A stretch of 64,000 nucleotides of DNA, taken from Enterobacter sp. kpr-6. GTDB taxonomy: Bacteria; Pseudomonadota; Gammaproteobacteria; Enterobacterales; Enterobacteriaceae. A program made the position numbers and the translations under genes. Under the pieces are notes generated by a model, which was not told where the DNA came from, ran no database searches, and worked only from the letters and a program-made list of their open reading frames with translations. Below are positions 26,315 through 36,359 of this stretch, in pieces. Positions within the stretch are counted from its first letter, which is position 1, and each line of letters begins with the position of its first letter. Location of the stretch: positions 310,001-374,000 of the forward strand of contig NZ_FOYH01000004.1 of the NCBI RefSeq assembly GCF_900116015.1. Direction: 5' to 3'.

Positions 26315-28528
26315 ATGGCGCGTCTACATTCTCTCCAGCCAGTTAATACCTCTCTGCGTAAAATCGCAGTCGTTGTCGCTACGGCGATCGGCGGGCTTTC
26401 TTTTAATGCGCATGCAGCACCAGAAGACACCATTACCGTTACCTCAGCGGCCGCACCAGCGGAAAGCGCGTGGGGACCAGCTCCTACCATTGCGGCAAAA
26501 CGTACCGCGACGGCGACCAAAACTGACACCCCGATTGAAAAGACTCCGCAATCTGTTTCTGTGGTGACCAGTGAAGAGATGCAAATGCATCAGCCAAAAT
26601 CGGTTAAAGAAGCACTTGGTTATACGCCGGGTGTCGTCGTTAGCAATCGTGGTGCATCCAGCACTTACGATTTCGTCAGTATTCGTGGTTTTACCTCTGT
26701 AGGGCTGAGCCAGAATAACTACCTGGATGGTATGAAGCTCCAGGGTAACTTTTATAATGATGCCGCGATCGACCCCTATATGCTTGAACGCGTTGAACTT
26801 ATGCGCGGGCCTACTTCTGTTCTTTACGGTAAAAGCAACCCTGGCGGTATTATTTCCATGGTCAGTAAGCGTCCGACAACTGAACCTTTACGGGAAGTTC
26901 AGTTCAAGATGGGTACAGACAGTTTCTACCAGACGGGTTTTGATTTCAGCGATGCGCTGGATGATAACGGGGAATTCTCGTACCGCTTAACTGGCCTTGC
27001 TCGCTCTAATAATGAGCAGCAAACCAATGCAGAACAGCAGCGCTACACCATTGCGCCGTCATTCTCCTGGCGGCCGGATGACAAAACCAACTTTACCTTC
27101 CTGTCCTATTTCCAGAACGAGCCGGAAACCGGTTATTACGGATGGCTGCCGAAAGAAGGCACCGTTCAACGTTTGCCAAACGGTTCCCGTGTATCCACCA
27201 GCTTCAATGAAGGCGCGAATAACAACACCTATTCTCGCAATCAGAAGATGGTTGGCTACAGTTTTGAGCATGGTTTCAACGATACCTTTACCGTGCGCCA
27301 GAATCTTCGTTTTGTTGAAATGAAAACCGCTCAACAGAGTGTCTACGGTACGGGCATTTGTTCGGCGAATGCGTTTAATGCGCCTTGCCAGGCTATTGCA
27401 CCAGTCGATCGCGATCATTATTTGGGGCGTGGCACTGTCGTAGATAACGAACGTTTGCAAAACTTCAGCGTTGATACGCAACTGCAAAGTCAATTTGCCA
27501 CTGGCGCGATGGATCATACCTTGCTGACGGGTGTGGACTTTATGCGTATGCGTAACGACATCAATGCCACTTTTGGCACCGCACCTGTGGTTGATCTGTA
27601 CAACCCGCAAACCCTGGAAGATTTTGATTTCGGTGACGCTGCGCCTTATCAGCTTAACGAAACTAAACAGACCGGCATTTATGTTCAGGATCAGGCCGAA
27701 TGGGAAAAATGGGTCTTCACCCTCGGCGGCCGTTATGACTGGGCTCAGCAGGGGACGACGGTTCGCGCCGATGGTGGTTCCATTGAACGTAACGATCATC
27801 AGTTTACGTGGCGTGGTGGGGTGAATTACCTCTTTGACAACGGTGTCTCACCGTACATCAGCTACAGCCAGTCGTTTGAACCTAACGCATTCGATCTTTA
27901 CAGCACGCCGCGCATGGCCTTTGCGCCATCGAAAGGTGAGCAATATGAAGCGGGCGTGAAATTCGTGCCGAAAGACATGCCTGTCGTAATGACTGCGGCG
28001 GTCTATCACCTGACGAAAACCAACACGTTAACCACCGATCCGAATAATTCGAATCTGCAAGTTCCATCAGGTGAAGTGCGTTCTCAGGGCGTTGAGCTTG
28101 AAGCTAAAGCTGCCGTAAATGCCAACGTCAACGTAACGGCGTCTTATACCTATATCGACGCTGAATACACTAAAGATACCAATCTGAAGGGTAACAGTGT
28201 TGAGCAAGTGCCGGAGCACATGGCTTCTCTGTGGGGCGATTACACCTTTAACGACGGCCCTCTGTCTGGTCTGACATTAGGTACTGGCGGGCGCTTTATT
28301 GGTTCAAGCTATGGCGATCCGGCGAACACCTTCAAAGTGGGCAGCGCGGCTGTTATGGACGCGGTCGTGAAGTATGATTTGGCGCGTTTCGGTCTGGCAG
28401 GTTCAAATCTGGCTGTTAACGTGAATAATCTGCTGGATCGTGAATACGTCTCCAGTTGCTTCCAGACTTACGGCTGCTTCTGGGGTGCTGAACGCCAGGT
28501 TGTCGCAACCGCTACCTTCCGCTTCTAA
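26315..28528 (+). CDS. fhuA: Ferrichrome outer-membrane receptor FhuA
   Basis: TonB-dependent receptor for ferrichrome-type siderophores, and in E. coli also for phages T1, T5 and phi80 and colicin M. 737 residues (747 in E. coli). Signal peptide 1-34 (ends NAHA); TonB box DTITVT at 38-43; plug to about residue 190; then a 22-stranded barrel ending in the aromatic TATFRF. Surface loop 4 keeps its cysteine pair (GICSANAFNAPC) but is reshaped, and other extracellular loops differ and are shorter than in E. coli. The last cysteine pair is SCFQTYGCF. First gene of fhuACDB. Confidence 0.97.
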   Translation: MARLHSLQPVNTSLRKIAVVVATAIGGLSFNAHAAPEDTITVTSAAAPAESAWGPAPTIAAKRTATATKTDTPIEKTPQSVSVVTSEEMQMHQPKSVKEALGYTPGVVVSNRGASSTYDFVSIRGFTSVGLSQNNYLDGMKLQGNFYNDAAIDPYMLERVELMRGPTSVLYGKSNPGGIISMVSKRPTTEPLREVQFKMGTDSFYQTGFDFSDALDDNGEFSYRLTGLARSNNEQQTNAEQQRYTIAPSFSWRPDDKTNFTFLSYFQNEPETGYYGWLPKEGTVQRLPNGSRVSTSFNEGANNNTYSRNQKMVGYSFEHGFNDTFTVRQNLRFVEMKTAQQSVYGTGICSANAFNAPCQAIAPVDRDHYLGRGTVVDNERLQNFSVDTQLQSQFATGAMDHTLLTGVDFMRMRNDINATFGTAPVVDLYNPQTLEDFDFGDAAPYQLNETKQTGIYVQDQAEWEKWVFTLGGRYDWAQQGTTVRADGGSIERNDHQFTWRGGVNYLFDNGVSPYISYSQSFEPNAFDLYSTPRMAFAPSKGEQYEAGVKFVPKDMPVVMTAAVYHLTKTNTLTTDPNNSNLQVPSGEVRSQGVELEAKAAVNANVNVTASYTYIDAEYTKDTNLKGNSVEQVPEHMASLWGDYTFNDGPLSGLTLGTGGRFIGSSYGDPANTFKVGSAAVMDAVVKYDLARFGLAGSNLAVNVNNLLDREYVSSCFQTYGCFWGAERQVVATATFRF

Positions 28529-28537
28529 TTTCCTTTT

Positions 28538-28561
28538 GGGCACGGTTCGCCGTGCCCTTTT
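28538..28561 (+). terminator. UUCG-capped hairpin between fhuA and fhuC
   Basis: Perfect 8-bp stem GGGCACGG / CCGTGCCC with a TTCG tetraloop, followed by TTTT (28558-28561), beginning nine bases after the fhuA stop. The U-run is short, so it probably acts as a partial terminator or an mRNA-stabilising 3' end. That would give more fhuA than fhuCDB transcript. Confidence 0.75.
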
Positions 28562-28575
28562 GACAAGTTGGCTTT

Positions 28576-29373
28576 ATGCAGGATAACAAACCGCATCCCG
28601 ATACCACTTTTCAACTCTCCGATGTCTCTTTTCGTGTGCCTGGCCGCACGCTGCTGCATCCTCTCTCGCTGACCTTTCCGGTGGGCAAAGTGACGGGCCT
28701 TATTGGTCACAACGGCTCCGGGAAATCCACGCTGCTTAAAATGCTGGGCCGTCATCAGCCGCCTTCAGAGGGCGATATTTTGCTCGACGGACAACCGCTG
28801 GAAAGCTGGAGCAGCAAAGCCTTTGCGCGCAAAGTCGCTTATCTGCCGCAGCAGTTGCCGCAGGCGGAAGGGATGACCGTGCGTGAACTGGTGGCGATTG
28901 GGCGCTATCCGTGGCACGGCGCGCTCGGGCGGTTTGGCGCAGCCGACCGCGATAAAGTCGAAGAAGCGATTACGCTGGTGGGATTAAAACCGCTGGCGCA
29001 CCGGCTGGTGGACAGTCTCTCCGGCGGCGAACGTCAGCGTGCCTGGATCGCCATGCTGGTGGCGCAGGACAGCCGCTGCCTGCTGCTTGATGAACCGACC
29101 TCCGCGCTGGATATCGCTCATCAGGTGGACGTGCTGGCGCTGGTGCATCGCCTGAGCCAGCAACGCGGTCTGACGGTGATCGCCGTACTGCACGATATCA
29201 ACATGGCGGCGCGTTATTGCGATTTTCTGGTGGCCCTGCGCGGCGGTGAAAAGATCGCCGAAGGCACGCCGGAAGCGCTGATGCGCGCCGAGACGCTGGA
29301 ACACATTTACGGTATCCCGATGGGCATTCTGCCGCATCCGGCAGGTGCCGCACCGGTGAGCTTTGTGTACTGA
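28576..29373 (+). CDS. fhuC: Ferrichrome ABC transporter ATP-binding protein FhuC
   Basis: ATPase energising hydroxamate siderophore import through FhuB. 265 residues, the E. coli length. Walker A GHNGSGKST at 44-52, ABC signature LSGGE at 148-152, Walker B LLLDEP ending at 174, and the switch His in VLHDIN. It lies 47 bases after fhuA past a hairpin and overlaps the fhuD start by one base (TGATG). Confidence 0.97.
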   Translation: MQDNKPHPDTTFQLSDVSFRVPGRTLLHPLSLTFPVGKVTGLIGHNGSGKSTLLKMLGRHQPPSEGDILLDGQPLESWSSKAFARKVAYLPQQLPQAEGMTVRELVAIGRYPWHGALGRFGAADRDKVEEAITLVGLKPLAHRLVDSLSGGERQRAWIAMLVAQDSRCLLLDEPTSALDIAHQVDVLALVHRLSQQRGLTVIAVLHDINMAARYCDFLVALRGGEKIAEGTPEALMRAETLEHIYGIPMGILPHPAGAAPVSFVY

Positions 29374-30263
29374 TGGATTGCTTACCTTCAATTAGCCGCC
29401 GTCGCCTGCTGACGGCCATGGCGCTCTCGCCGCTGCTGCTCAACATGGGCACCGCGCGTGCCGCCCGCGTCGATCCGCACCGCATCGTCGCCCTCGAATG
29501 GCTGCCGGTCGAACTCCTGCTGGCGCTGGGCATCATGCCTTACGGCGTGGCCGACGTACCCAATTACAATCTGTGGGTGAATGAGCCGTCACTGCCCGAT
29601 TCGGTGATTGATATCGGACTGCGCACGGAGCCGAATCTTGAACTGCTCGCCCAGATGAAGCCGTCTTACATGGTCTGGTCTGCCGGCTACGGCCCGTCGG
29701 CGGACGTGCTGGCCCGCATCGCGCCGGGTCGCGGCTTTACCTTTAGCGACGGCAAAAAGCCGCTCACCACCGCGCGTCATTCGCTCAATGAAATGGCGGA
29801 ACTTCTGGATATGCGGGCGGCGGCAAAAGCGCATCTCGATACGCTCGACAGCTTTATGGAATCAATGAAGCCGCGCTTTGCCACGCGCGGCAGCCGACCG
29901 CTGCTGATGCTGACCCTGCTGGATGCCCGTCATATGCTGGTGTTTTGCCCGAACTGCCTGTTCCAGGAACCGCTGAACGCGTTTGGTATTCCCAACGCCT
30001 GGCAGGGAGAAACCACCTTCTGGGGCAGCACGACGATCGGAATCGATCGGCTGGGCGAGTTTAAAGACGCCGATGTGATCTGCTTCGATCACGGCAACGA
30101 GCGCGAGATGCAGAGCCTGCTGGCAACCCCGCTCTGGCAGTCGATGCCGTTTGTGCGCGCCGGGCGGTTTTATCGCGCGCCTGCGGTGTGGTTCTACGGG
30201 GCGACGCTTTCCGCGATGCATTTTGTGCGCGTGCTGGATAAAGTGCTGGGAGGCAAAGCATGA
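29373..30263 (+). CDS. fhuD: Ferrichrome periplasmic binding protein FhuD
   Basis: Binds ferric hydroxamates in the periplasm and delivers them to FhuB. 296 residues. The N-terminus carries a twin-arginine style signal (ISRRRLLTAMAL, residues 7-18) ending at ARA, as in E. coli FhuD. The class III binding-protein fold is marked by RIVALEWLPVELLLALG and TEPNLELLAQMKP. NAWQGET and AVWFYGATLSAMHF are the conserved ligand-side segments. It overlaps fhuC by one base and fhuB by four. Confidence 0.96.
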   Translation: MDCLPSISRRRLLTAMALSPLLLNMGTARAARVDPHRIVALEWLPVELLLALGIMPYGVADVPNYNLWVNEPSLPDSVIDIGLRTEPNLELLAQMKPSYMVWSAGYGPSADVLARIAPGRGFTFSDGKKPLTTARHSLNEMAELLDMRAAAKAHLDTLDSFMESMKPRFATRGSRPLLMLTLLDARHMLVFCPNCLFQEPLNAFGIPNAWQGETTFWGSTTIGIDRLGEFKDADVICFDHGNEREMQSLLATPLWQSMPFVRAGRFYRAPAVWFYGATLSAMHFVRVLDKVLGGKA

Positions 30264-32242
30264 GCAAACGCATCGCAGCGCTTCCCGCCGTTTTACTGAG
30301 CGTGTTGTTTATTGCCGCCGCCTGGCTTGGCTGGATCAACCTCAACGCCGCGCTGCCGCGTGCGCAGTGGGGCGAGGCGCTCTGGCAGCCCGATATTAAT
30401 TCCGTTGAGCAAATGCTGTTTCATTACAGCCTGCTGCCGCGCCTGGCGATCGCGTTGCTGGTCGGGGCCGGACTGGGGCTGGCGGGCGTGCTGTTCCAGC
30501 AGGTGCTGCGAAACCCGCTGGCGGAACCGACGACGCTTGGCGTCGCTACCGGTGCGCAACTGGGGATCACCGTCACCACGCTGTGGGCGCTGCCGGGCAT
30601 GCTGGGTACCCAGTTTGCGGCGCTGACGGGAGCCTGTGCGATCGGGGCGCTGGTGTTTGGCGTCGCCTGGGGCAAACGCCTCTCGCCCGTCACGCTGATC
30701 CTCGCAGGGCTGGTGGTCAGTCTCTACTGTGGCGCTATCAATCAGCTACTGGCACTGTTTCACCACGACCAGCTACAAAGCATGTTCCTGTGGAGCACCG
30801 GCACGCTGACGCAAACCGACTGGAGCGGAGTGCAACAGCTCTGGCCGAAACTCATTGGCGTGGCGTTGCTGACGCTGCTGTTGCTGCGTCCGTTGACCCT
30901 GATGGGACTGGATGATGGCGTGGCGCGTAACCTGGGCCTGGCGCTGTCGCTGGCGCGTCTGGGCGCGCTGCTGCTGGCGATTGTGCTCAGTGCGCTGCTG
31001 GTTAACACAGTCGGGATCATCGGCTTTATCGGCCTGTTTGCGCCGCTGCTGGCGAAAATGCTCGGCGCGCGTCGTCTGCTCTCGCGCCTGCTGCTCGCGC
31101 CGCTGATTGGCGCGCTGATTTTATGCCTCTCCGATCAGATTGTGCTCTGGCTGACGCGCGTATGGATGGAAATTTCCACCGGGTCGGTCACCGCGCTGGT
31201 CGGCGCACCGTTGCTGCTGTGGTTGCTGCCACGCTTGCGGAGCATGAGCGCGCCGTCGATGGACGCGGGCGACCATGTGGCCGCCGAGCGTCAGCATGTG
31301 CAGTGGTTTGCACTGGCGGGCGCGATCGTCCTGCTGCTGGGTATGACGGCGGCGCTGTCGCTCGGGCGTGACGCGCAGGGCTGGCACTGGGCAACGGGTT
31401 CGCTGCTGGATGAATTAATGCAGTGGCGCGCACCGCGCATTCTTGCCGCCCTGACCGCAGGCGTGATGCTGGCGGTCGCCGGGTGCATTATCCAGCGGCT
31501 GACCGGCAACCCGATGGCCAGCCCCGAAGTGTTAGGCATCAGTTCCGGCGCGGCGTTTGGCGTGGTGGTGATGCTGTTCTTCGTGCCTGGCAACGCCTTC
31601 GGCTGGCTGCTGCCTGCCGGGAGTCTGGGGGCGGCGTTAACGCTGATGATTATTATGCTGGCGGCCGGACGTGGCGGGTTCTCGCCGCACCGGATGCTGC
31701 TGGCGGGGATGGCGCTCAGTACCGCCTTCACCATGCTGCTGATGATGCTACAGGCGAGCGGCGACCCGCGTATGGCGCAGATCCTGACCTGGATTTCTGG
31801 TTCAACCTATAACGCGACGATGCAACAGGTGACGTGGGCGATGATCGCCACGGTAGTCCTGCTGGCGATAACCCCGCTGTGCCGCCGCTGGCTGATGATT
31901 TTACCGCTCGGTGGAGAAACCGCCCGCGCGGTGGGCGTGGCGTTAACCCCGTCACGCGTGGGGCTGCTCCTGCTGGCGTCGTGCCTGACCGCTGCGGCGA
32001 CGATGACCATCGGCCCGCTGAGTTTTGTTGGCCTGATGGCTCCGCACATCGCGCGGATGATGGGCTTTCGCCGCACGATGCCGCACATGGTGATGTCGGC
32101 ATTAACCGGGGGATTGTTGCTGGTGTTCGCCGACTGGTGCGGGCGGATGATTATGTTCCCGTATCAGATCCCGGCGGGGCTGCTGTCGACGTTTATCGGC
32201 GCGCCGTATTTTATTTATTTGCTGAGAAAGCAGAGTCGGTAG
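30260..32242 (+). CDS. fhuB: Ferrichrome ABC transporter permease FhuB (tandem fused)
   Basis: Inner-membrane permease for ferric hydroxamates. 660 residues, made of two homologous FecCD-type halves fused in one chain, a hallmark of FhuB. The halves are recognisable by repeated segments such as LRNPLAEPTTLGVATGA in the first and LTGNPMASPEVLGISSGA in the second, and by paired GxxFxGLxAPH-type loops (IGLFAPLLAKML and VGLMAPHIARMM). About 20 hydrophobic segments. It overlaps fhuD by ATGA. Last gene of the operon; a repeat element follows. Confidence 0.97.
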   Translation: MSKRIAALPAVLLSVLFIAAAWLGWINLNAALPRAQWGEALWQPDINSVEQMLFHYSLLPRLAIALLVGAGLGLAGVLFQQVLRNPLAEPTTLGVATGAQLGITVTTLWALPGMLGTQFAALTGACAIGALVFGVAWGKRLSPVTLILAGLVVSLYCGAINQLLALFHHDQLQSMFLWSTGTLTQTDWSGVQQLWPKLIGVALLTLLLLRPLTLMGLDDGVARNLGLALSLARLGALLLAIVLSALLVNTVGIIGFIGLFAPLLAKMLGARRLLSRLLLAPLIGALILCLSDQIVLWLTRVWMEISTGSVTALVGAPLLLWLLPRLRSMSAPSMDAGDHVAAERQHVQWFALAGAIVLLLGMTAALSLGRDAQGWHWATGSLLDELMQWRAPRILAALTAGVMLAVAGCIIQRLTGNPMASPEVLGISSGAAFGVVVMLFFVPGNAFGWLLPAGSLGAALTLMIIMLAAGRGGFSPHRMLLAGMALSTAFTMLLMMLQASGDPRMAQILTWISGSTYNATMQQVTWAMIATVVLLAITPLCRRWLMILPLGGETARAVGVALTPSRVGLLLLASCLTAAATMTIGPLSFVGLMAPHIARMMGFRRTMPHMVMSALTGGLLLVFADWCGRMIMFPYQIPAGLLSTFIGAPYFIYLLRKQSR

Positions 32243-32248
32243 GGGGCA

Positions 32249-32375
32249 CCCTCACCCTAACCCTCCCCCTGAGGGAGAGGGGAAAGATCGTGCACAGACT
32301 CGTCTTTCTCCCCTCTCCTGGGGTAAGGGGACTGGTTTGCTCCCTCTCCCCGGGGGAGAGGGCCGGGGTGAGGGG
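32249..32375. repeat. Dispersed palindromic repeat, copy 6 (fhuB/hemL convergent gap)
   Basis: CCCTCACCCTAACC, then three hairpin units (around 32261-32281, 32308-32330 with a degraded CCCTCTCCTGGGGTAAGGGG, and 32341-32361), ending CCGGGGTGAGGGG at 32375. The first linker again has GACTCGTCTTTCTC. It lies between convergent genes seven bases beyond the fhuB stop and nine before the hemL stop. Confidence 0.86.
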
Positions 32376-32384
32376 ACATTACAA

Positions 32385-33665
32385 TTACAGCTGCGCAAAC
32401 ACCTTCCGCGCGGCATCAATCGTTTTATTAATATCTTCCTCGCTGTGCGCCACGGACATAAAGCCCGCTTCAAACGCAGACGGCGCGAAGTACACGCCTT
32501 CCTCCAGCATCAGATGGAAGAAGCGCTTGAAGCGCTCAACGTCGCATTTCACCACGTCCTGATAGCAGGTCACTTCTTTGGCGTCGGTAAAGAAAATCCC
32601 GAACATGCCGCCGACGTGATTCACCACCAGCGGGATACCGGCGTCGGCTGCAGCTTCCAGCAGGCCATTTGCCAGACGGGTGGTCAGATCGGTCAGCGTT
32701 TCGTGAATGCCCGGCTGCGCGACTTCGGCTAAACAGGCGTAACCGGCGGCCATCGCAATCGGGTTACCGGAGAGCGTGCCCGCCTGGTAAACCGGCCCGG
32801 TCGGGGCGAGGGCATCCATCACTTCACGACGTCCGCCAAATGCGCCTACCGGCATACCGCCACCGATGATTTTGCCGAGGCAGGTCAGATCCGGTACCAC
32901 ATCGTAGTAAGCCTGTGCGCCCGCCAGTGCCACGCGGAAGCCGGTCATCACTTCGTCGATGATCAGCAGCGCGCCGAACTCATCGCACAGCGCGCGCAGA
33001 CCCTGCAGGAAGCCCGGCTGCGGCGGAATACAGTTCATATTGCCCGCGACCGGCTCAACGATAATGCAGGCGATCTCCTGCGGGAACTCTTCAAACGCTT
33101 CGCGCACGGACGCCAGATCGTTATAGGTGCAGGTCAGGGTGTGCTTCGCGAAATCAGCCGGTACGCCCGGTGAGTTTGGCTGGCCCAGGGTCAGCGCGCC
33201 GGAACCCGCTTTCACCAGCAGACAGTCAGCGTGACCGTGGTAGCAGCCTTCGAATTTGATGATTTTGTCGCGCCCGGTAAAGCCACGCGCCAGGCGGATT
33301 GCGCTCATGGTCGCTTCGGTCCCGGAGTTCACCATGCGGACCATATCCATCGTGGGCACCAGTTCGGTCACCAGTTCGGCCATTTTGACTTCCATTTCCG
33401 TTGGCGCACCAAAACTCAACCCGCGATGCGCCGCTTCGATCACCGCATTACGGATCGTCGGATGGTTATGGCCCAGCACCATCGGCCCCCAGGAACCGAC
33501 GTAATCGACGTAGGCCTTTCCGTCGGCGTCGTACAGGTAAGCCCCGTCCGCCCGCTCAATAAACAGCGGCGTCCCGCCTACGCCGGTAAACGCGCGCACC
33601 GGCGAGTTTACGCCGCCGGGGATGAGCTTACGTGCCGCGCTGTAGAGGTTTTCAGACTTACTCAT
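32385..33665 (-). CDS. hemL: Glutamate-1-semialdehyde 2,1-aminomutase
   Basis: PLP enzyme converting glutamate-1-semialdehyde to 5-aminolevulinate in C5 haem synthesis. 426 residues, the E. coli length. PLP-binding K265 in CLGKIIGGG, the aspartate pair in [12 protein letters not shown] and the [15 protein letters not shown] helix are present. It diverges from clcA with a 174-base gap and converges on fhuB. Confidence 0.98.
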   Translation of the reverse strand: MSKSENLYSAARKLIPGGVNSPVRAFTGVGGTPLFIERADGAYLYDADGKAYVDYVGSWGPMVLGHNHPTIRNAVIEAAHRGLSFGAPTEMEVKMAELVTELVPTMDMVRMVNSGTEATMSAIRLARGFTGRDKIIKFEGCYHGHADCLLVKAGSGALTLGQPNSPGVPADFAKHTLTCTYNDLASVREAFEEFPQEIACIIVEPVAGNMNCIPPQPGFLQGLRALCDEFGALLIIDEVMTGFRVALAGAQAYYDVVPDLTCLGKIIGGGMPVGAFGGRREVMDALAPTGPVYQAGTLSGNPIAMAAGYACLAEVAQPGIHETLTDLTTRLANGLLEAAADAGIPLVVNHVGGMFGIFFTDAKEVTCYQDVVKCDVERFKRFFHLMLEEGVYFAPSAFEAGFMSVAHSEEDINKTIDAARKVFAQL

Positions 33666-33839
33666 GGATGTATTCCTGGTTGTAAAGAGGATAGGCGGAC
33701 CATTGTAAGGTATTCGCGGAATGTTATGAAAGTTTTGCCCAATTGAAACGACACATTTTCAGGCATTTTTATTGCGACGGGGGCAGCGGCAATGCGTAGA
33801 ATAACGCTCCCCTTTGTGTGACTTATCTTTGTTAAGGCC

Positions 33840-35258
33840 ATGAAAGCAGAAACTCCTTCCTTTGAAGTTCAGCAACTGGTGCGGCTGCGCCGGGGCGATC
33901 TGATCCGCCGACTGCTGCAACGCGATAAAACGCCGCTGGCGATCCTTCTGATGGCCGCCGTGGTCGGTACGTTAGCGGGGCTTATCGGCGTGGCCTTTGA
34001 AAAAGCGGTCAACGCCGTCTCTGGCCTGCGTCTGGGTACGCTGGCGCAGGTGGCGGATAGCAGCCTGGTCTGGCCGCTGGCGTTTGTGTTCTCGGCGGGA
34101 CTGGCGATGCTGGGCTATTTTCTGGTGCGCCGCTTTGCCCCGGAAGCGGGCGGGTCGGGAATACCTGAAATTGAAGGTGCACTGGAGGAACTGCGCCCGG
34201 TGCGCTGGTGGCGCGTGCTGCCCGTGAAGTTTATCGGCGGGATGGGCACGCTCGGCGCGGGGATGGTGCTGGGGCGTGAAGGTCCCACGGTGCAGCTCGG
34301 CGGTAACGTCGGGCGCATGGTGGTGGATATTTTTCGCCAGCGCAGCGCGGAAGCCCGGCATACGCTGCTGGCGACCGGGGCGGCGGCGGGGTTGTCCGCC
34401 GCGTTTAACGCGCCGCTGGCGGGGATCCTGTTTATCCTCGAAGAGATGCGCCCGCAGTTTCGCTATAACCTGATCTCCATAAAAGCCGTGTTCACTGGCG
34501 TGATCATGTCGAGCATTGTGTTTCGCCTGTTTAACGGCGAAGGGGCGGTGATCGAAGTCGGCAAACTGACTAACGCGCCGGTGAATACCTTATGGCTGTA
34601 TCTGGTGCTGGGAATGGTGTTTGGCTGCGTTGGCCCGCTGTTTAACACGCTGGTGCTGCGCACTCAGGATATGTTCCAGCGTCTGCACGGCGGTAATCTC
34701 ACCAAATGGGTGCTTATCGGCGGCCTCATCGGGGGCGGTTGCGGCGTGCTGGGGCTGATCGTGCCGGCCATCTCCGGCGGTGGCTTTAGCCTGATCCCGA
34801 TTGCGGCGGCGGGTAATTACACCATCGGGATGCTGCTGTTCATTTTTATTGCCAGGGTGATCACCACGCTGTTGTGCTTTTCCTCCGGCGCGCCGGGGGG
34901 CATTTTTGCGCCGATGCTGGCGCTCGGCACGCTGCTCGGTACCGCGTTTGGCATGGCCTGCGCCGGGCTGTTTCCGGCGTATCATCTGGAGGCTGGGACG
35001 TTTGCGATTGCCGGAATGGGCGCGCTGCTGGCGGCCTCCGTGCGTGCGCCGCTTACCGGCATCGTGCTGGTGCTGGAGATGACCGATAATTATCAGCTCA
35101 TTTTGCCAATGATTATTACCTGTCTTGGCGCAACACTGCTGGCACAGTTTTTAGGCGGTAAGCCGCTCTACTCCACGATCCTCGCCCGCACGCTGGCACG
35201 TCAGGAAGCGGAACTTCAGGCGAAAACCCATGCGCAGGCATTTCGGGAGAATACTTGA
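33840..35258 (+). CDS. clcA: H+/Cl- exchange transporter ClcA
   Basis: Inner-membrane 2Cl-/1H+ antiporter contributing to extreme acid resistance. 472 residues (473 in E. coli; numbering shifts by one). The selectivity segments are visible: GSGIP with S106, GREGP with gating E147, and GGIFAP. The internal proton glutamate lies in EEMRPQF. ATG at 33840 is preceded by a TTAAGG Shine-Dalgarno. It diverges from hemL. Confidence 0.97.
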   Translation: MKAETPSFEVQQLVRLRRGDLIRRLLQRDKTPLAILLMAAVVGTLAGLIGVAFEKAVNAVSGLRLGTLAQVADSSLVWPLAFVFSAGLAMLGYFLVRRFAPEAGGSGIPEIEGALEELRPVRWWRVLPVKFIGGMGTLGAGMVLGREGPTVQLGGNVGRMVVDIFRQRSAEARHTLLATGAAAGLSAAFNAPLAGILFILEEMRPQFRYNLISIKAVFTGVIMSSIVFRLFNGEGAVIEVGKLTNAPVNTLWLYLVLGMVFGCVGPLFNTLVLRTQDMFQRLHGGNLTKWVLIGGLIGGGCGVLGLIVPAISGGGFSLIPIAAAGNYTIGMLLFIFIARVITTLLCFSSGAPGGIFAPMLALGTLLGTAFGMACAGLFPAYHLEAGTFAIAGMGALLAASVRAPLTGIVLVLEMTDNYQLILPMIITCLGATLLAQFLGGKPLYSTILARTLARQEAELQAKTHAQAFRENT

Positions 35259-35338
35259 ACGATTTACTCGGGTAATAGATAATAATTTAAAGATCGGGTT
35301 AATTTTTGCCCGAATCGCAGTATCAATGGGAGCAAATA

Positions 35339-35683
35339 ATGAGTGACGACGTAGCGCTGCCGCTGCAATTTACCGAAGCCGCAGCCATTAAAGTAAAAGA
35401 CCTGATTGCCGATGAAGAAAACCCAAATCTGAAACTGCGTGTGTATATCACCGGCGGTGGTTGCAGTGGTTTCCAGTACGGTTTTACCTTTGACGATCAG
35501 ATCAACGATGGCGATATGACCATTGAGAAACAGGGTGTGGCGCTGGTGGTTGACCCGATGAGCCTGCAATATCTGGTGGGTGGCGCGGTGGATTACACCG
35601 AAGGGCTGGAAGGTTCCCGCTTTGTGGTCACTAACCCGAACGCGACCAGTACCTGCGGGTGTGGTTCATCATTCAGCATCTAA
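35339..35683 (+). CDS. erpA: Iron-sulfur cluster insertion protein ErpA
   Basis: A-type carrier that delivers Fe-S clusters, essential in E. coli for IspG/IspH maturation. 114 residues from the ATG at 35339 with GGGAG upstream; an earlier ATG at 35306 adds 11 unconserved residues. The three cluster cysteines are C42 (GGGCSG), C106 and C108 (TCGCG). The leader contains an AT-rich TAATAGATAATAATTT stretch, and an imperfect GATCGGG/CCCGAATC dyad probably ends clcA. Confidence 0.97.
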   Translation: MSDDVALPLQFTEAAAIKVKDLIADEENPNLKLRVYITGGGCSGFQYGFTFDDQINDGDMTIEKQGVALVVDPMSLQYLVGGAVDYTEGLEGSRFVVTNPNATSTCGCGSSFSI

Positions 35684-35691
35684 GTATTCAC

Positions 35692-35725
35692 AATGCCGGG
35701 CGGCGACCGCGTCTCGCCCGGCATT
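35692..35725. terminator. REP-like palindrome, probable bidirectional terminator (erpA/yadS)
   Basis: Perfect 11-bp arms AATGCCGGGCG / CGCCCGGCATT with a 12-base loop, nine bases before the convergent yadS end and just after erpA. Its sequence differs from the CCCTCACCC family and looks like the GCC-GGGC class of enterobacterial REP sequences. The palindrome alone can serve both converging transcripts. Confidence 0.65.
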
Positions 35726-35734
35726 AAACCTCTT

Positions 35735-36358
35735 TTAACGCCCACTCTCATCCAGCGCAAACGTCGGCAGCTTCAGATGCCAGCGGATCGCCGCCAGACG
35801 AATGGCGAGCGTCACCACCATCCCCGTCATACTTGCCGCTTCCAGCGGAACGCCAAACGTATAAAATGCTGTCGCGTGAACAATGCCGCCAATGATACAG
35901 GCGGTGGCGTAGATCTCGGTTCGCAGGATCATTGGGATTTCACGGGCCAGCACATCGCGGATAATCCCGCCGCCCACGCCGGTCAGCACGCCCATGCAAA
36001 TGGCGATCATCGGCCCGGTTCCGGCCATAAACGCCTTATTCACACCAATGCCGACAAACACTGCCAGCCCCACGGCATCAAGCACCGGTAAAATCCACTT
36101 CGGCAGACGACGCGGCTGACGCACCAGCACGATCGTTAACAGGCAGGTGACCATCGCCACCACCAGATCGGTCGGATCGGTGACCCAGAATACCGGCCCA
36201 TGTGCGAGCGCCATATCGCGGATCGTGCCGCCGCCGACGGCAGTGACGACGCCTAACACCAGCACGCCGAATGGATCCATACGCAATTTGCCAGCGAGCA
36301 ACACGCCAGAGATGGCGAATACTGCCGTGCCGATAATATCCAGCCAGTAGACAAGCAT
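35735..36358 (-). CDS. yadS: TRIC/UPF0126 family inner-membrane protein YadS
   Basis: 207 residues with about seven hydrophobic segments. Two tandem three-helix repeats each carry the family glycine motif: GGGTIRD at 42-48 and GGGIIRD at 129-135. The family is related to trimeric intracellular cation channels; in some bacteria such proteins have been linked to glycine uptake, but the role of YadS is not established. One base separates its start from the btuF stop, so btuF-yadS are probably translated from one mRNA. Confidence 0.95.
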   Translation of the reverse strand: MLVYWLDIIGTAVFAISGVLLAGKLRMDPFGVLVLGVVTAVGGGTIRDMALAHGPVFWVTDPTDLVVAMVTCLLTIVLVRQPRRLPKWILPVLDAVGLAVFVGIGVNKAFMAGTGPMIAICMGVLTGVGGGIIRDVLAREIPMILRTEIYATACIIGGIVHATAFYTFGVPLEAASMTGMVVTLAIRLAAIRWHLKLPTFALDESGR

Positions 36359-36359
36359 C

